A stretch of DNA of 64,000 nucleotides from Climacium dendroides (GCA_950106755.1 OX467083.1:25043029-25107028); one strand, 5' to 3'; shown: positions 1-12,755, counted from the first letter of the stretch. Numbers and translations: made by a program. Notes: generated from the sequence alone by a model not told the origin.

Positions 1-1648
1 ATGCCTACAGCGCTCGCGCACTGTAAGCCCATCCGTTTGTGAAGAGTAACTAACGAGGTAGAGAAATAACACCTCAGCCTCTACTCTATTATCTTCACAT
101 GACTGAAACCACATGAAAGAAACTGTATGCATGAAATGCGATAAGCATTATACCGCACTCATAGGCTGGGTACGCATCCTCAACGTTCCATTTTAGATAC
201 AGCCATATGGCCTAGAAGACATACGCATGCACAAGCACGCACCTTGAGTACAAATGTAGCGCACCAAAGAATATGAAAATATAACATTGATTGAGTGGCA
301 TGCTTGCTCGGATCAGCGGGTTAACTATCATATGGGATGCGAAACTACGTTTCTGTCCCCGTATCAAGTCTGTTGAGCTTGACGAAATTTTCTTGTCATC
401 ACTGCAAGCATAGCCATCTCTTGGCTCCACTTGAAATCATTTCAAAACAAGAGCTCAGTCTCTGACCAGTTTATCATTCACAGATCTCAGAAGCAGAACT
501 GGCATTAGACTGGTGTTTGGAATCATCATGGCTCAACTTGAAATCTCTGGCAAATGGTTGTTAATGACAGACATAGAATCTCTGCCTAACTGCCCACTCG
601 CCGAACATTCTAGCATATTCCACCATTCAAGTACTGCGCACAGAGCGACAGCATTGTACACACGGGAATGCAGCAAACCCTTACCCCCACAAAAAACAAC
701 AATAACATCAACACGAAATCAAGTAGCTCGGGTAGCATAAAGGATCAGTTTTTCTGGCTTGGCTCGTTCGAGCTAAATAGCACAATTGGAATCAGCTTCG
801 ATCATCCGGGGAAAGTATCCTCATCTCCGTACATCTTTGAGCCAGTAGCCACAAATAGAAAAAAGAACTGCATGAACCTCAAATAACCCGTAATCTCGAA
901 TAACCAGGATACCGCGGTCTAAAACTAACCAATTTGAATATTCATATTGTGAAAAATATAATTCAGACGGGGGCAAGATAATATATGACTGAAACCAATG
1001 CTGAACATTGCATGCATTGGTAAAAACCAAATAAATAACAATTACATCAAAAGAAAAGCCCCATATGCCCCTCTGAAAAGTGCTAGAAAATCATGGGGCC
1101 CAATTAGAGCCACTTGATTCTTTAGAGGCTATATATATAAGAGGATCATACAAACCCTAGATGCGAAAACATGTGAACTCTTGAATAGTAGGGCAAGCGC
1201 AACAAGCACCGCGGAAGGAGTTCTACGGTTGTCTAGCCGCTGCCACACCATGACGAATCATACTGCGACGGTCACTCTGAGCACCGCAACGTCCAGGACA
1301 TGTTGTCAAGACGGCCCTCAAAAGCACACGGTGCTAGAGACGTCCGAGAACCTCAGAATCAAAAACAAGAATCGTCAAACATAAGACTCGCCATTACGAC
1401 TACCACAAGCAATTGCGAAAGAGCAGCCAAAAACGACTCAACGAGGTTAAAATTAGGGCAAAAAGAGAAGGATTTCTACGAAGATCAGGAGGGATCCAAA
1501 TTTGGCAGAAAAATTGCTATCTCTCAACACTCGACCCGGGCTAAAGAAATTATGGCCCGAGACGACAGAGAATATCGCCGATCGTTCACCACAACAAACG
1601 AAAACCTGGTGCGAAAAAATAAAAAAAAGACAAGGTGAAGTAGGGAAC
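1..1648. other. Probable long intron of the bL27 gene; no other gene seen
   Basis: This stretch lies 3' of the second bL27 exon on the minus strand. I looked for the conserved continuation of bL27 on the minus strand and did not find it, so the remaining exons probably lie beyond the left end. All open frames here are short, and none resembles a known protein. A short AT run near 1128-1140 looks like low-complexity sequence. Confidence 0.5.
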
Positions 1649-2071
1649 CTGCCCTCCGTATTTCTTCACACCAAGATTCTTAGGTTTTGAATCACGGCCA
1701 TTCTGCGTGGAGCCTCCTGCCTTCTTCGTAGCCCACCTTCGGAACAACAAACTGGAACCCCCTGCTCCTTCGCCCCCTACCACATCTGTCAAACACGACG
1801 TCACCACAAGATACAAAAACCGCCGCCGGGAAATCCAACCCCACGGACCCAACCCGCGACAGAAGACGACCTTGTAAATATCTGACGACGATCTCAAACC
1901 ACAAATCAGCAAGCAGCAGAAAGAAGCTACGAAATCGGGAAGGAGAAGGAAAATCTTCTTTAAGAAATCGGAAGTCTCACAAAAAGTGAGAAACGTACCC
2001 GCAGTGTAGCTAGTGGGCAGCCGAGACACAGCCTCGGAGAAGCGCTTGGCAAGCTGTGCAACTCGGGCCAT
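1649..2071 (-). CDS. Mitochondrial-type ribosomal protein bL27, first two exons (partial)
   Basis: Ribosomal protein of the large organellar subunit; bL27 reaches toward the peptidyl-transferase centre. Exon 1 (1999-2071) encodes a 24-residue presequence-like start, [18 protein letters not shown], rich in Arg, Ser and Ala and lacking acidic residues apart from one Glu. Exon 2 (1649-1761) encodes the diagnostic bL27 N-terminus [18 protein letters not shown] followed by [11 protein letters not shown]. The donor is GTACGT and the acceptor follows GAGCAG; both fit a phase-1 join. The Arg-Arg-Trp-Ala-Thr-Lys-Lys start resembles plant mitochondrial rather than plastid L27, though this assignment is from memory of the family. 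The second donor (CAG/GTTCCC) is less certain. The rest of the protein is not in the window. Confidence 0.85.
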
Positions 2072-2474
2072 GATCGATCGACCGTAGAAAACTCGAGATT
2101 CTGGAGAGCTTATACGCAGAGCGAAACCCTAACACCTTAAAACCCTAATTTCTCTTAACGTACTGAATTGACATGTCCATTTCTCGTCGATGACATTCAT
2201 CCAATTCGGACTCTCACGCCGACGGAAGCTCCTCTTAAAAGAGCTTCAAGCCTACGCTTCACCGTCCGCCCTGTCCTCTGCAATTGCTCCGTTATAGTAT
2301 TCGAAGCTCATTTCCATCCTTTGACGATTCGGTTTGGCTTCATCGATCGACCTCATGCGAAAAATCCGATGCAATTTTAGCTTGTGAAGTCTCGAATTTC
2401 TTTTCCAGTTTGTAAATTTGTTTAGTGAGGTGGAGGTGGTTCGACTGCTTCGATTGTGCGTGTTTGGGAGGACG
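2072..2474. promoter_or_regulatory. Divergent promoter between bL27 and Ku80 with two teloboxes
   Basis: Only 403 bp separate the two start codons, so the genes very likely share a bidirectional promoter. Two AAACCCTAA teloboxes lie at 2124-2132 and 2140-2148, about 60 bp upstream of the bL27 start. Teloboxes are common in plant ribosomal-protein and cell-cycle promoters. No TATA box is convincing. Confidence 0.65.
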
Positions 2475-5400
2475 ATGGCACGAAGCAAGGTACAATCGGA
2501 GCAATTGCTACTTCTCCTGTTAAATACTCGCTGAATTTCTTGCATTGATTTCTTCATCAATTTTTGTTGCATGCGTTTCATGGGCATGGAGGAGATTTTC
2601 TTTGGTAGGTTCCATAAGTTCAGTGAGTGCGCCATTTCTGGTACTCTGTTGGTAATCTAGATGCTAGTGGAGGATAATAAATGTGCTTTGGAAGCTTTTG
2701 GATTATCTAAGTCTTCTTATACCACTTTGATTTCGCCGTGTCAAATATTAGGTCTGTAAATTGGTTCCATGAGTATTTGCTATTCTTGGGTTGATTGTAG
2801 AATTCTTCTCAAACCTTGGGTCATGTTCAACTAATTCTGCTTTAAGTTTTTTGTTTTTTGTTAAATGCAAGGGTTTAAACTTGCAGAGGTTCTTTGGATA
2901 CCAGTTGGAATATTCCTCCACGAGTGTTTGTAATCAGAAAGTGCTGAATCAAACGTATATGCTGTAGTTTTGAACGCGGAATTGTGGATCTACATGTACT
3001 TGTTTTATTGCATAATCTGATGCAACTTACTGGTGGGATGCCAGGAAACGTTGATGATACTGCTGGATGTGAGTCCAAGTATGCATCCCTATCTGCCGGC
3101 TGCGTCGAAGTGCATAGCTACTCTAGTGCACAGAAAGGTAAGGCATTCTGTCTTTTTGATGGAGTCCTCTTCACATGATTCACTTTGTAAGGACCTCTTT
3201 AGATTGCACAGGTTGATTCAACGAGTCCGTGATAATGAGCTTAAATTTGAAGCAACATCATGTGCAACTAGGTTGAGATAATGGGCTTAAAATAATCCCA
3301 TTCATGAGACCTTACGACTCGTGTGTAATGTAACGAGTGACCAGAGTAGCTTAAACCTGGTCGTCTGAAATATTTTAGTATGCCACATAGGAGCTGTGTA
3401 AAGTGCCACCTCTGCATGCTCATTCTTGTTACTTGGACATTGAGCAGGTAAATTTTACATTAAATAATCAATGATTTTTGCACCAATCAAGGGGTAGGAC
3501 CTCTTGTGCTTTTTTGTCTCAAAGCTTCACCTTGTGCAATGTAGAGTGGCACTACTTGCACAGTTTGAGCTACAACTTTGTCACTGCATTTAACTTTTCA
3601 TGGGTTTCAATTCGCTGCCGCGATACAAGTTTCCTATATCCATTTTTTCTCATATTTGTAAGTGGTATCGTCTTAGGAATATGAACATGGGTGGAAGGAC
3701 TTTTTTTTTGCAGCTCCTGCTAAGTAAGAACGACGAGCTTGGACTGGTCTATTTTGGTGCAAGTGGTAAGCCCACTTTTACAAGTGCACGAGATTGTGTA
3801 TATACTCCTGTCTATCCTTGCTGTGCTCGGCCTTAGTAGGCGCTTTTACAGATCTTGTTCGATTTTTCTTTTCAATTTGCTCGTTATCTTGATTGGAATT
3901 GCTTATTATTGCTACTGATCTTGTTTCGAGTTTCTACAAGATTCTGAGTTATGTCGAAACTGAACTTGGAACAGACACAGACAATGACCTGAATAAGGAG
4001 TTGGAAGGTTACGAAAATATTGTAGTTGCAGAGCCTATTGCTGTTGTTTCTCAAGATCTAGCAAATCGCTTGGAGAATGTTCCACATGGATTTGGTGCAA
4101 GTGACTGTATCCTTTTTTCTGTCCCAGGTTTGGGGATAACGGTTTGCGGATAACTCTAGCTTTTATGTGCGTGCGGAAAGATGAGTTTGTACCAAAGGCC
4201 TTCCTTAACAAACTTGATAAGTTTTGGATGCCATCGTGGTGGGCTGTGACTTGTTAATGAAAAAGCTGGGTGAAAATAAGAAGGGCAACAAGCGCCTCTG
4301 TCTCATTACCGATGCTGCATCCCCAGTCAGAGAGCCGGCTGCAGGAACAGTAGACGAGCAAGCGAAAAACATAGCTGAGCGTATGGGAGAACAGGGTATC
4401 AAGTTGGATGCTGTTGTAGTTCGTATTGGTCAAAACTTTCTAACGAACTCTGCTGCACTGCAGAAGAATGAGTCTCTCTTAGATATCTTCAAACTCCATA
4501 CTCAAACTGAGGTGGGAACTGCACGGACTGCATTATCTATGCTGGGAATTATGAGGCCTCGCGTTGTTTCACCTACAACTTTATATCGTGGCGACTTTGA
4601 GCTTACTCCGACCTTGGTTCTGAAGGTTTCATTTTAGCCCTTTCGCAGTTTCTATTAGTGAATTCTTATAGAGGCCGCAGAATGGATATTATTGGGAATT
4701 GCAGAGTTGTACCTCTTCGACGGATTATTAGCTTCTAAAAATGTTGATGATATTTTTGCTATGCTGCAAAGACGGGAGTAGTGTCTTTTGCGGGATACGC
4801 CTCTGCCGACACATCGATTTTACGGTGTGGATGGTTCAATTGCTGCATTAGGTTCTTGTCTTGATGGTTCTGATCGTTTCATGCGCTTTTGAGATTATAT
4901 TTTTTTGTAGGATAGTGTGAGTTTACGAAAATAAATTGTAGTAATAGTGTTTCTCACGTAATAGTGTTGCAGTTGCGACCAGTTCTGCCATTGCAAGTCT
5001 GATGTTAATTGTTTTCGAAAGCAGTTTATATATCTAAGTCAATGCTTCCTGCAGGTATGGGTGTATAAAAAGACTTCTCAAGAAAAATTTCCTTCACTAA
5101 AAAAATATTCTGACCAAGCACCCACTTCTGACCCTTATGCAACCCGTGAAGTAAAGGTAGACACCGAGTACAAAAGCGCAGAGAATCCAGATGTTTCGAT
5201 TCCTCCTGAGCAACGGACCAAAGCGTACAAGTATGGGAAGAATTACGTCCCTATTGGTGGAGCTATTGAGGATGCTTTTAAGTTCAAACCGGCGAAGGGC
5301 GTTAAGCTTATGGGCATTGTTAAACTCTCTGAAATTCCTCGGTGTGTTGATATTCTTAACCTCCTTCATCACCCGTGTTTGTGTGGATTGTCTATCTTGA

Positions 5401-7600
5401 ATCATCTTTCGTGAATAAGGGCATGAGTAGTTTTAGGACTTTTGTACCAGGACCAATCTCCTTGATCTTTGCCCTCCTCTCACGTAAGCTATATATGGCA
5501 ATGATGTAGGCATTACTTTCTGAAGGAGTCCAACATGTTTGTGCCGGATCCTGGACATGAGAAGTCTATTGTAGCAGTTTCAGCCCTTGCTCGAGCCATG
5601 AAGGAGTCTAATTATGGAGCTCTAGTGCGTTGTGTATGGAGACAAGGACAAACCAATCTTGTCATGGGGATTCTTCTGCCCTTTGTATCTGACCAAGAAA
5701 ATGTGGTCAGTATTATATCTTCTGATATACTGCTAATTAACTAGATATGTAATGAATGTGAGTAGTTCTGCAAGGGATTTATCCGTTATTGAGGGCATAA
5801 ATTCATTTGATGACAGGCTGATGGTTTTTACTTCAATGTCGTTCCTTTCGCTGACGACATTCGGGAGTTTCAATTTAAGTCTTTTAGCTCTGTGCCCGAG
5901 TCTTTGCAACCAAGCATGCAACAGCAAGACGCTGCAGACAATCTGGTTCGTATGCTCGACCTTTCTCCTGATGAAGACGAAGAGCTTCTTCAGCCTGAAC
6001 AAACAGTTAATCCAGTTCTGCAGGTGAGAATGATTCTTCCCCAATTCCTTCTGGTATAAATATTCCAATGGAACCTTTTTGCAATCCATCCACTGACTCA
6101 TCTCTTTCAAGAAGGGTAGTGTTCATTATTACCTTCTAATCTCCGCTACTGAGCACGCTTATCGTGCTTTGTGACAGATCCCTTGCTTTGTTGGGCTTTT
6201 TTATTATAATCAATAAGCATAATGTTTGTGTGCTTTTGGCAGAGGTTCTACTATTTTCTGCACCTACGATCTCTCAACCCAGAGGCCGAGGTTCCTCCAC
6301 TTGATGAAGCCTTGCACTCATTAGTGGAGCCAGATCCACAGTTCCTAGCTGAAAGTGAATATGGAATTCGTCATTTCTGCAAAGAGCTGACATTGACACC
6401 AAACGTCCAGGTCTGGTGTTGCTTCTTCGTTTTCTCGTTTTAACTACTTGGGTGTCGTCCAGTGCTGTGAGGTGGTGATTGATTTAATACGAGAAGCTTG
6501 TATTTCTGTGTCTTAGAATCCTTAACGTGCGGTAGCTGACTTTAGCTATGTAACCAGGAATTTGTGATTAACATGGGAAAGCGCCTGTAATATTGGTTGG
6601 TGATCAGCTAAGTTGCGACTGTATTGTGTTTAGGGTGGTAAGCAGCTACTGAATTCATGGTTGCATCTTGTTTTTCCTTACTCTGTTATTTGAACAGAAG
6701 GTGAAGAAGTCTTTTTGGAGAGACGAACAGAAGGATGAGAAAGTACTGCAAATTAAAGATGAAGGAGCTGCTATGGAAGTGGATTCTGCGGGACTTGGGC
6801 CTGTGTCCTTCAGCAGTCTTGCTTCGAGAAAAGTTGAGGAAGTTGGGAGTGCAAATCCCGTGGCTGATTTTGAGGCACTGATGGCTCGTCGGGACAGCTC
6901 GGAATGGGTTGGGAAAGCTATCCAAGGGATGGAGAAAATGATCATTGATCTCCTAGATTCTGCGTACAATGGCAACACGTACGAAAAGGCACTTGCATGT
7001 TTGGTCGCTATGCGATCCGGCTGTGTAATCCAGGAGGTAAAAAATTATGTCAGCTGTCCTTTTCGTGTGTTATCTAATTAACTTTGAAGCCATTACACTA
7101 AGCGAGGGTTCTCGAGGTCGTATTTCTGTACGAGTGCGTACTGTGTAGGGTGTATAAGCTTTCATTTTCATTTCTTTGCTATGTTGTGCATGAAGTGATC
7201 CTTTTCTGTGGTTTTCATAGGAACCATTGAAATTTAATGCTTTCCTCCATAGTTTAGCAACCAAGGGAAGATCGAAGCGGTTTCAAGATTTTTGGCAGCA
7301 AGTAGTCGGCAGAAAGATCACTCTAATTTCAAAGGATGAAGCACCTGACAGGTACTATTCTTTTTCGCATTCTATATTTGAATCTCTATGGAGATTTTCT
7401 TCTTTATTTTAAATTATTTTATTTTTAACTTTTTGTTTTTTCTTAATCGACCTCATTTCTAACCAATTTTTATTTGGGAACACAGCAATGTTGGAGCTGC
7501 GGAAGCTGCATCGTTTCTGACTGGTGAAAAGGTGGAAGTGAAGGAAGAATCTGCAGAAGAGATCGATGAAATGGAAGCTCTTCTTGCAGAAGCCTTGTGA
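2475..7600 (+). CDS. KU80: Ku80, DNA double-strand-break end-binding subunit
   Basis: Ku80 pairs with Ku70 to form a ring on DNA ends for non-homologous end joining and telomere protection in the nucleus. Twelve exons join in frame: 2475-2489, 3045-3137, 3714-3765, 3975-4106, 4222-4625, 5055-5341, 5510-5705, 5817-6023, 6243-6410, 6698-7036, 7221-7351, 7486-7600 (712 codons plus stop, near the plant family length). The start MARSK/ETLMILLDVSPSM matches the plant Ku80 start. The vWA-like domain includes DFLDAIVVGCDLL and KRLCLITDAA. The beta-barrel core contains VWVYKK, HYFLKESNMFVPDP and VRCVWRQGQ. NPVLQRFYYFLHLRS marks the arm after it. The C-terminal domain spans roughly residues 560-690. 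The last 15 residues are an acidic-hydrophobic tail, EEIDEMEALLAEAL. Most splice sites are GT/AG with good consensus; the exon 1 and exon 4 donors (GTACAA, GTATCC) and the exon 7 donor (GTCAGT) are weaker. Confidence 0.94.
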
Positions 7601-8821
7601 CAATTTGTAGTTTTCTCTACTAAACATAACTCAATAGATTCAAATCCATACCTCACGCACGTGTGACAATCACTCTTAGTAAAAGAAAAGAAAGAGAAGA
7701 GACATCAATGTTGTTGCTGCAGAAAAGTTGTTGGAAGTGTGAGCCATTGAAATAGCATATTACTTGCTCTTTGACCTTCAGAGAGCCATCACTTGTACAA
7801 TCACAAAGCAAAACTTTTCCAAAACTTTCCGATTTTGTAGAGCTGGAGATTCTTCTTGTGAGATTCCACAGTTCCTTTTTGAATTCTGCCCCTGTGCGAT
7901 GCTAAACTCATTCTTTTTTGTCTCCCTGCAAAGAGTTGTCAACTCTTGGAACAGAGTCACCTCTATATTCAGAACTGAACGCTTGTACTCCTGACACCAC
8001 TTTTTGTGAACTTTCAGAGCCATGGCTTTTAGCCTCTTACACTCATTACCCCGTTGTGTGAAAGAGATGTTGAAGAAACCCTAACTATGCGTTTTAGTCC
8101 CTGAGAAAAAGTAGTAAAACATAATTACAGTATTTTAAAAATCGAATTGATTCGCGTGCCATGTGGTTCAAAAAAAGGAAAAAAACTTGAACTGCTGTCC
8201 ATGTCGTCTGTTCCACAAAAAGAAAATTAAAAAAACAAAAACTTATTACCCTTAAAACTTCATGATACCTCCTGCTCCAAGGACAAGTTTTGTGTCCCTG
8301 CCTGATGTGAAAGCACTCCGTCAGACAAGCTTTGGAACGGTAAACAGGAGCGAAATGATAAGACCAAAGAGCTTGACCTCCAAAAGGTGCAACATCACTT
8401 TGGCAGGGACGAAGAGTGGGTCACTCTGACTTTTTTGCGTAAAGAGCTCGAGGAAAGCGCAAGGAAGGCAACAGCGACAACCAACCCCCATAAGAAGAGC
8501 GAGTGATCTCCATAAATACCTCTGGCTTGCGTGATTACGCACCTTCATATTGCCAGATCGTCGTGGAGACCTGGAGCCCGCAAGCTTATAATTCATGGCT
8601 GCATCCCAAGCTTTGGCTATGGCGGAGCGGCCGGAAGTAGCAGCAGAGGTTGTAGCGTAGCAAGCGGCGAGGGTTTAGAGCACAACAAATTCGCGGAGAG
8701 GATCCAATTGCGGAGAGAGATTGCGAAGAAAGAGAGTTAGGTTGGGATTTGATTTTAGGTGGTTGAGGATTTATTAGGAGAGAGAGTGAGAGAGTGCTTT
8801 AGGGTTTGGGGCGCCATCGCC
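7601..8821. other. Ku80 3' region and leader of the downstream RING gene
   Basis: No confident gene. A minus-strand frame of 81 codons at 7778-8023 has a fairly protein-like composition but no recognisable motif. From about 8580 the sequence becomes GC-richer and purine-rich, and contains TTTAGGGTTT at 8798-8807 just before the next start codon. I read this as promoter and 5' leader of the RING gene. Confidence 0.5.
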
Positions 8822-10853
8822 ATGATTGTGAGCGGAGAAACCAAGCCGGGGCAGACGCACAGCCGGGCTCGGAGCCGACGGCGTGTTGCGGAATCTGATG
8901 CATCATCGCGGCTCCCAACAGCAGCCGTGGTTTCGTCGCACCAGGAGCAACATCCCCAACAGCAACATCTCGTGGGCGGCATGATTCGAGGCATGACGTC
9001 CACGCCGATCGTGGTGGAAGACGATGACGACGATTTGGTGGTGGCCTCCCCGACCGCTTTTTCTCAGGTGCGTCTTCGCTTTTGCTTTTTCGATTGTGCT
9101 GCGACACTTCCGCATCCACATAGTGAAAACTTACATTGAACGGGGTGTTTGCGTTGGGATCAGCCGTGTGTGCTCCGTTGATCAATTGTCGTCTCCTACT
9201 GTGTGGTTCTGTTGTGCTCCTGGTGCCGGTAACGTTCTTGCCGTTATGGTAGAATTTCATTGAAACGGAGTGGCCATTTGGTTTATTCTCGGGGTTTCCT
9301 CGTCGCTTTCTGATAACCCATGTCTGTTATATTGTATTTGGGCAATCGAAAGCCAAGTTGTTGCCAAGGGCTGCTGTGATTCCCCTGTACCCTGCCCTCA
9401 TCACAGATTTAAGAATGTGGCAGAGTATTAATTTGCATTGGTTCTCATTACTGCAGACGGCTAAGTCAATTGCGAATGCGGAATCGCGCCGTTCAACACG
9501 ATCAAGGGCCGTGCCGGTAGTAGAAGAAGATCCTTTGGAATTGCGTCTTGGTCTTGGAGGTCAGTATTCTATTATTTTCCTCTTGGCGTTTCCTCTTTAT
9601 TTCATTGTTGGTATTACACTCTTATCTATCCACCTGGATATAACTTTTTCGCTATGACATGATTTGAATGTGTGACAAGTGTGCTGTTGTGTATAATTGG
9701 GGAAGTGTGTAGGATATGTTAGAATGTCATTTCTAACATTTTTGGCGACGATGATGTAGGTGTTCATTACTTGAATGTTTGGTGTTCAGGGACATCGCAT
9801 TATAGCATGCGGAGTGTCTCCCAGTCTAGTGCAATGCAGCAGCAACCCTTAATAGTTCGCCGGGGGCGGCAGAACAGGCCTACAATAGACCTCACCACTC
9901 CATCCCGACAAGCTCCAGCGTGTGAAGATTGTGTCATTCTGACCGACACTCCCAAGGTATTGTTCTACTCTCTTTGGCTTCTTTTTGGAGGACTGTTATT
10001 TTCTTAATTACTTGGTGTAACATCCACTTTGGGGGATCAATTGTCTTATTGTCCACTTCATCGAGTCTGCTGTGTTGCATCGGGACAAGTGTTATCAAGT
10101 CTATAATCGCTGATTAATTCCAGCATTGGGGTTCAAATATAAAATACTTTTTGCATGCCAATTACCTTTCTGTTACTATTATTTCTACTCGTAATGTGAA
10201 GGATACTTTCTGCAACACCTTTGGGCTTTATATCATATTTGGGCGTGTGCATCACGTTTAGAGATCAGTACAGAGCTGTGCATCAGTATAGATTTGGGGT
10301 ACAAGAGCCAGATCTGTTGAGATCAACTACACATCACTAAGGATGATTTTCTTATGCATTCCGAAGTTGGAGATTGTAGATCAGAATAAGTGACTGTTGA
10401 CATTTCCATTCAATGATCATGCCATAGACTGGCCATAGACAAGTCATGCTTACACTGCTAACTACCAAGTTCAACCAAGCGTATGAACAGGTGAGGTGCA
10501 GTTGGTAGCAGGTGTTAGTCAAGCGGAGATAGGATCAGATCCCTAACAATTTTCTTATACCTTTTCTGTGAACTCAGACCTCTGTTTTTTTGCAGAGTCG
10601 GAAACGGAAGAGTGTTTCCGTGGAACCATCTGTAATGAAGGAGTTGCCCCCAGCCTCGCCAGTACATGAGAAAGCGGAAGATAGTAGATTGAAGTGCGCG
10701 ATATGTATGGACACCATGCAGGAAGAGACGTCCACCATTTGTGGTCATCTCTTCTGCCAAATCTGCATCCAAGGGGCGATCAAGTCGCAGAAGAAATGTC
10801 CGACTTGTCGGAAGAAACTAACCATGAAAAACATACATCGCATATACATTTAG
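8822..10853 (+). CDS. RNF4-type SUMO-targeted ubiquitin E3 ligase
   Basis: A nuclear E3 that probably binds poly-SUMO chains and ubiquitylates the carrier proteins. Four exons: 8822-9067, 9457-9559, 9790-9956, 10596-10853 (257 residues). The C-terminal C3HC4 RING uses Cys206, Cys209, Cys221, His223, Cys226, Cys229, Cys240 and Cys243. The protein ends HRIYI, very like the HPIYI end of vertebrate RNF4, where the terminal Tyr contacts ubiquitin-loaded E2. Three SUMO-interacting-motif candidates precede it: PIVVEDDDDD (62-71), TIDLT (148-152) and CVILTD (164-169). Arg/Lys clusters (residues 16-21, and RKRK at 174-177) could be nuclear signals. I chose the ATG at 8822 because upstream in-frame sequence lacks an ATG and a telobox-like leader precedes it. 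Specific plant STUbL orthology is not assigned. Confidence 0.88.
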
Positions 10854-11739
10854 ATTTCAGCATCGACACCATCAGAACCAAGATCAGTGCCTCCATTTTT
10901 ACTGTTGTACAGCTTCAGACTGGTGTTTTTCAGGCATGAGCGACTCTGGCGAAAGCAAGCGAGGCCAGTTGGACCATCGGCTGGTCAGGGATTTAGAATG
11001 GAGGATTTAAATCATAAGCTGTCGAGGCAATTTTTTTGTTGGGTTCCTGTCCAAGGTGCAGACTGCGCAGGAGTTTTGCCTGCAATTGCCTTACCCTCTA
11101 GGTTCGCTTTGATACTCTCAAGAGTGAAACCACTGGATGTACATCGAACATTCGCTTTGTACCGGTACTCAAATGTCGTTTCCTTTTGCAAATTAATTGG
11201 TCATTGCTGTTTTTAGCCTTCCTTTATTGACGAATAACTTTTTTAGCGCCTTAGCCCTCAGTAACCAAATGGCCGCTTCAGTATCTGCTGGAATTGAAAT
11301 AGCTCAATTCAGGAAGAAAACAAACCGTACCTGTAGAGAGAATAATGATATTTAAAACGAACTATGTTTTGGAATATGCTTCGGAACTTTTTGTAATCAG
11401 CTATAACTTGTAGGGTGGACTTAACATTGTTTTTTTAGCTTGGATGCCTACAGTAGTGGCGAGAAATTCCATGTTGAGATTGGCATAAATATTGGAATCG
11501 TTGTCTCACCCTGTTTTGCAAGTTGAGCTCAATGTCAATGTGATGTAAGTTAGTGAGATTTCCTCAGTAAATAGGCCATTGTCTCGAAATATGTGAGTTA
11601 ATTTGCTCTATTTGCTCTTATTCTATATAACTCTGTATTAAATATCTCATAATGCTCTAAAAGGCTCTAAAAGTCACTCGCCACTGCTCATAAATGTTAT
11701 GCTTTTTCAGAAAGGGAAAATAAACACTTAGGGTATTTT
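10854..11739. other. 3' flank of the RING gene; nothing else recognised
   Basis: The first few hundred bases are probably 3' UTR. AT-rich spacer follows, with no open frame that looks real on either strand. Confidence 0.45.
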
Positions 11740-11890
11740 CTGGTCCAGAGAGCGTGCCTTTTAGAGCTGATCTCACTTTGGGGAAGCTGAAAATGTTTTT
11801 CTGTAAATTTCCATACAAAGAAAAAATGGAATTGGCATCTAACCCAAGTTGTTTCATTTTTTGTGTGTGTGGAATTAGTAATGGTCATTA
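11740..11890 (+). repeat. Dispersed repeat, copy 1 of 3
   Basis: Contains GGAATTGGCATCTAACCCAA followed by GTTGTTTCATT and GTGGAATTAGTA. Recognisably similar sequence occurs at about 57640-57835 in the same orientation and at about 43725-43830 inverted. The parent element is unknown. Confidence 0.6.
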
Positions 11891-11899
11891 ACCCTTGAA

Positions 11900-12600
11900 C
11901 GTCATAGGGGACAAAAAAATGTCCTCATAGCCTAAAAGTCAAATTCAAAGGGTTGTAACTTTTGCATCCAATGTCCAAATCCAATAAAACTTGTTGGAGA
12001 ATCTATTTTGTGTGATAAAATTTTCAGTTCAATACAAGATGTATAGAAAAACGTCCTCACAACCTAAAAGTCAAATTCAAAGGGTTGTAATTTTTGCATC
12101 CAATGTCCAAATCCAATAAAACTTGTTGGAGAATCTATTTTGTGTGATAAAATTTATAAAATTTTCAGTTCAATACAAGATGTATAGAAAAATGTCCTCA
12201 CAACCTAAAAGTCAAATTCAAAGGGTTGTAACTTTTGCATCCAATGTCCAAATCCAATAAAACTTGTTGGAGAATCTATTTTGTGTGATAAAATTTTCAG
12301 TTTAATACAAGATGTATAGAAAAACGTCCTCACAACCTAAAAGTCAAATTCAAAGGGCTGTAACTTTTGCATCCAATGTCCAAATCCAATAAAACTTGTT
12401 GGAGAATTTATTTTGTGTGATAAAATTTGGTTCAATACAAGATGTATAGAAAAACGTCCTCACAACCTAAAAGTCAAATTCAAAGGGCTGTAACTTTTGC
12501 ATCCAATGTCCAAATCCAATAAAACTTGTTGGAGAAGTTGCACATACTAGTCTAGTTTGTGTGATAAAATTTTCAGCTCAATGCAAGATGTATAATAGTT
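11900..12600 (+). repeat. Tandem array of about five ~130 bp units
   Basis: Each unit starts near GTCCTCACAACCTAAAAGTC, continues through CAAAGGGTTGTAACTTTTGC, and ends near CAATACAAGATGTATAG. Unit starts lie near 11920, 12050, 12187, 12322 and 12449, giving periods of about 128-140 bp. One unit carries a short internal duplication (TAAAATTTATAAAATTTTC). Copies differ at only a few positions each, so the expansion looks fairly recent. Confidence 0.9.
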
Positions 12601-12755
12601 TTGGGAGCCAATCGAAGTTCATAGGTTCAACTTGAGCTCACCAAACTGCATTTGATGGTTGCAACTTTGGGGGCTTGTATCTTTGTAATCTAATGTTTGT
12701 TTTCAATAAAATTTGTTGAATTTTGTTTCCATTGAAGTCTAATTATTGTGGTAAA

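Noticed and set aside
7778..8023. 81-codon minus frame downstream of Ku80
   Set aside because: Protein-like composition but no family resemblance, no splice partners and no second copy in the window.
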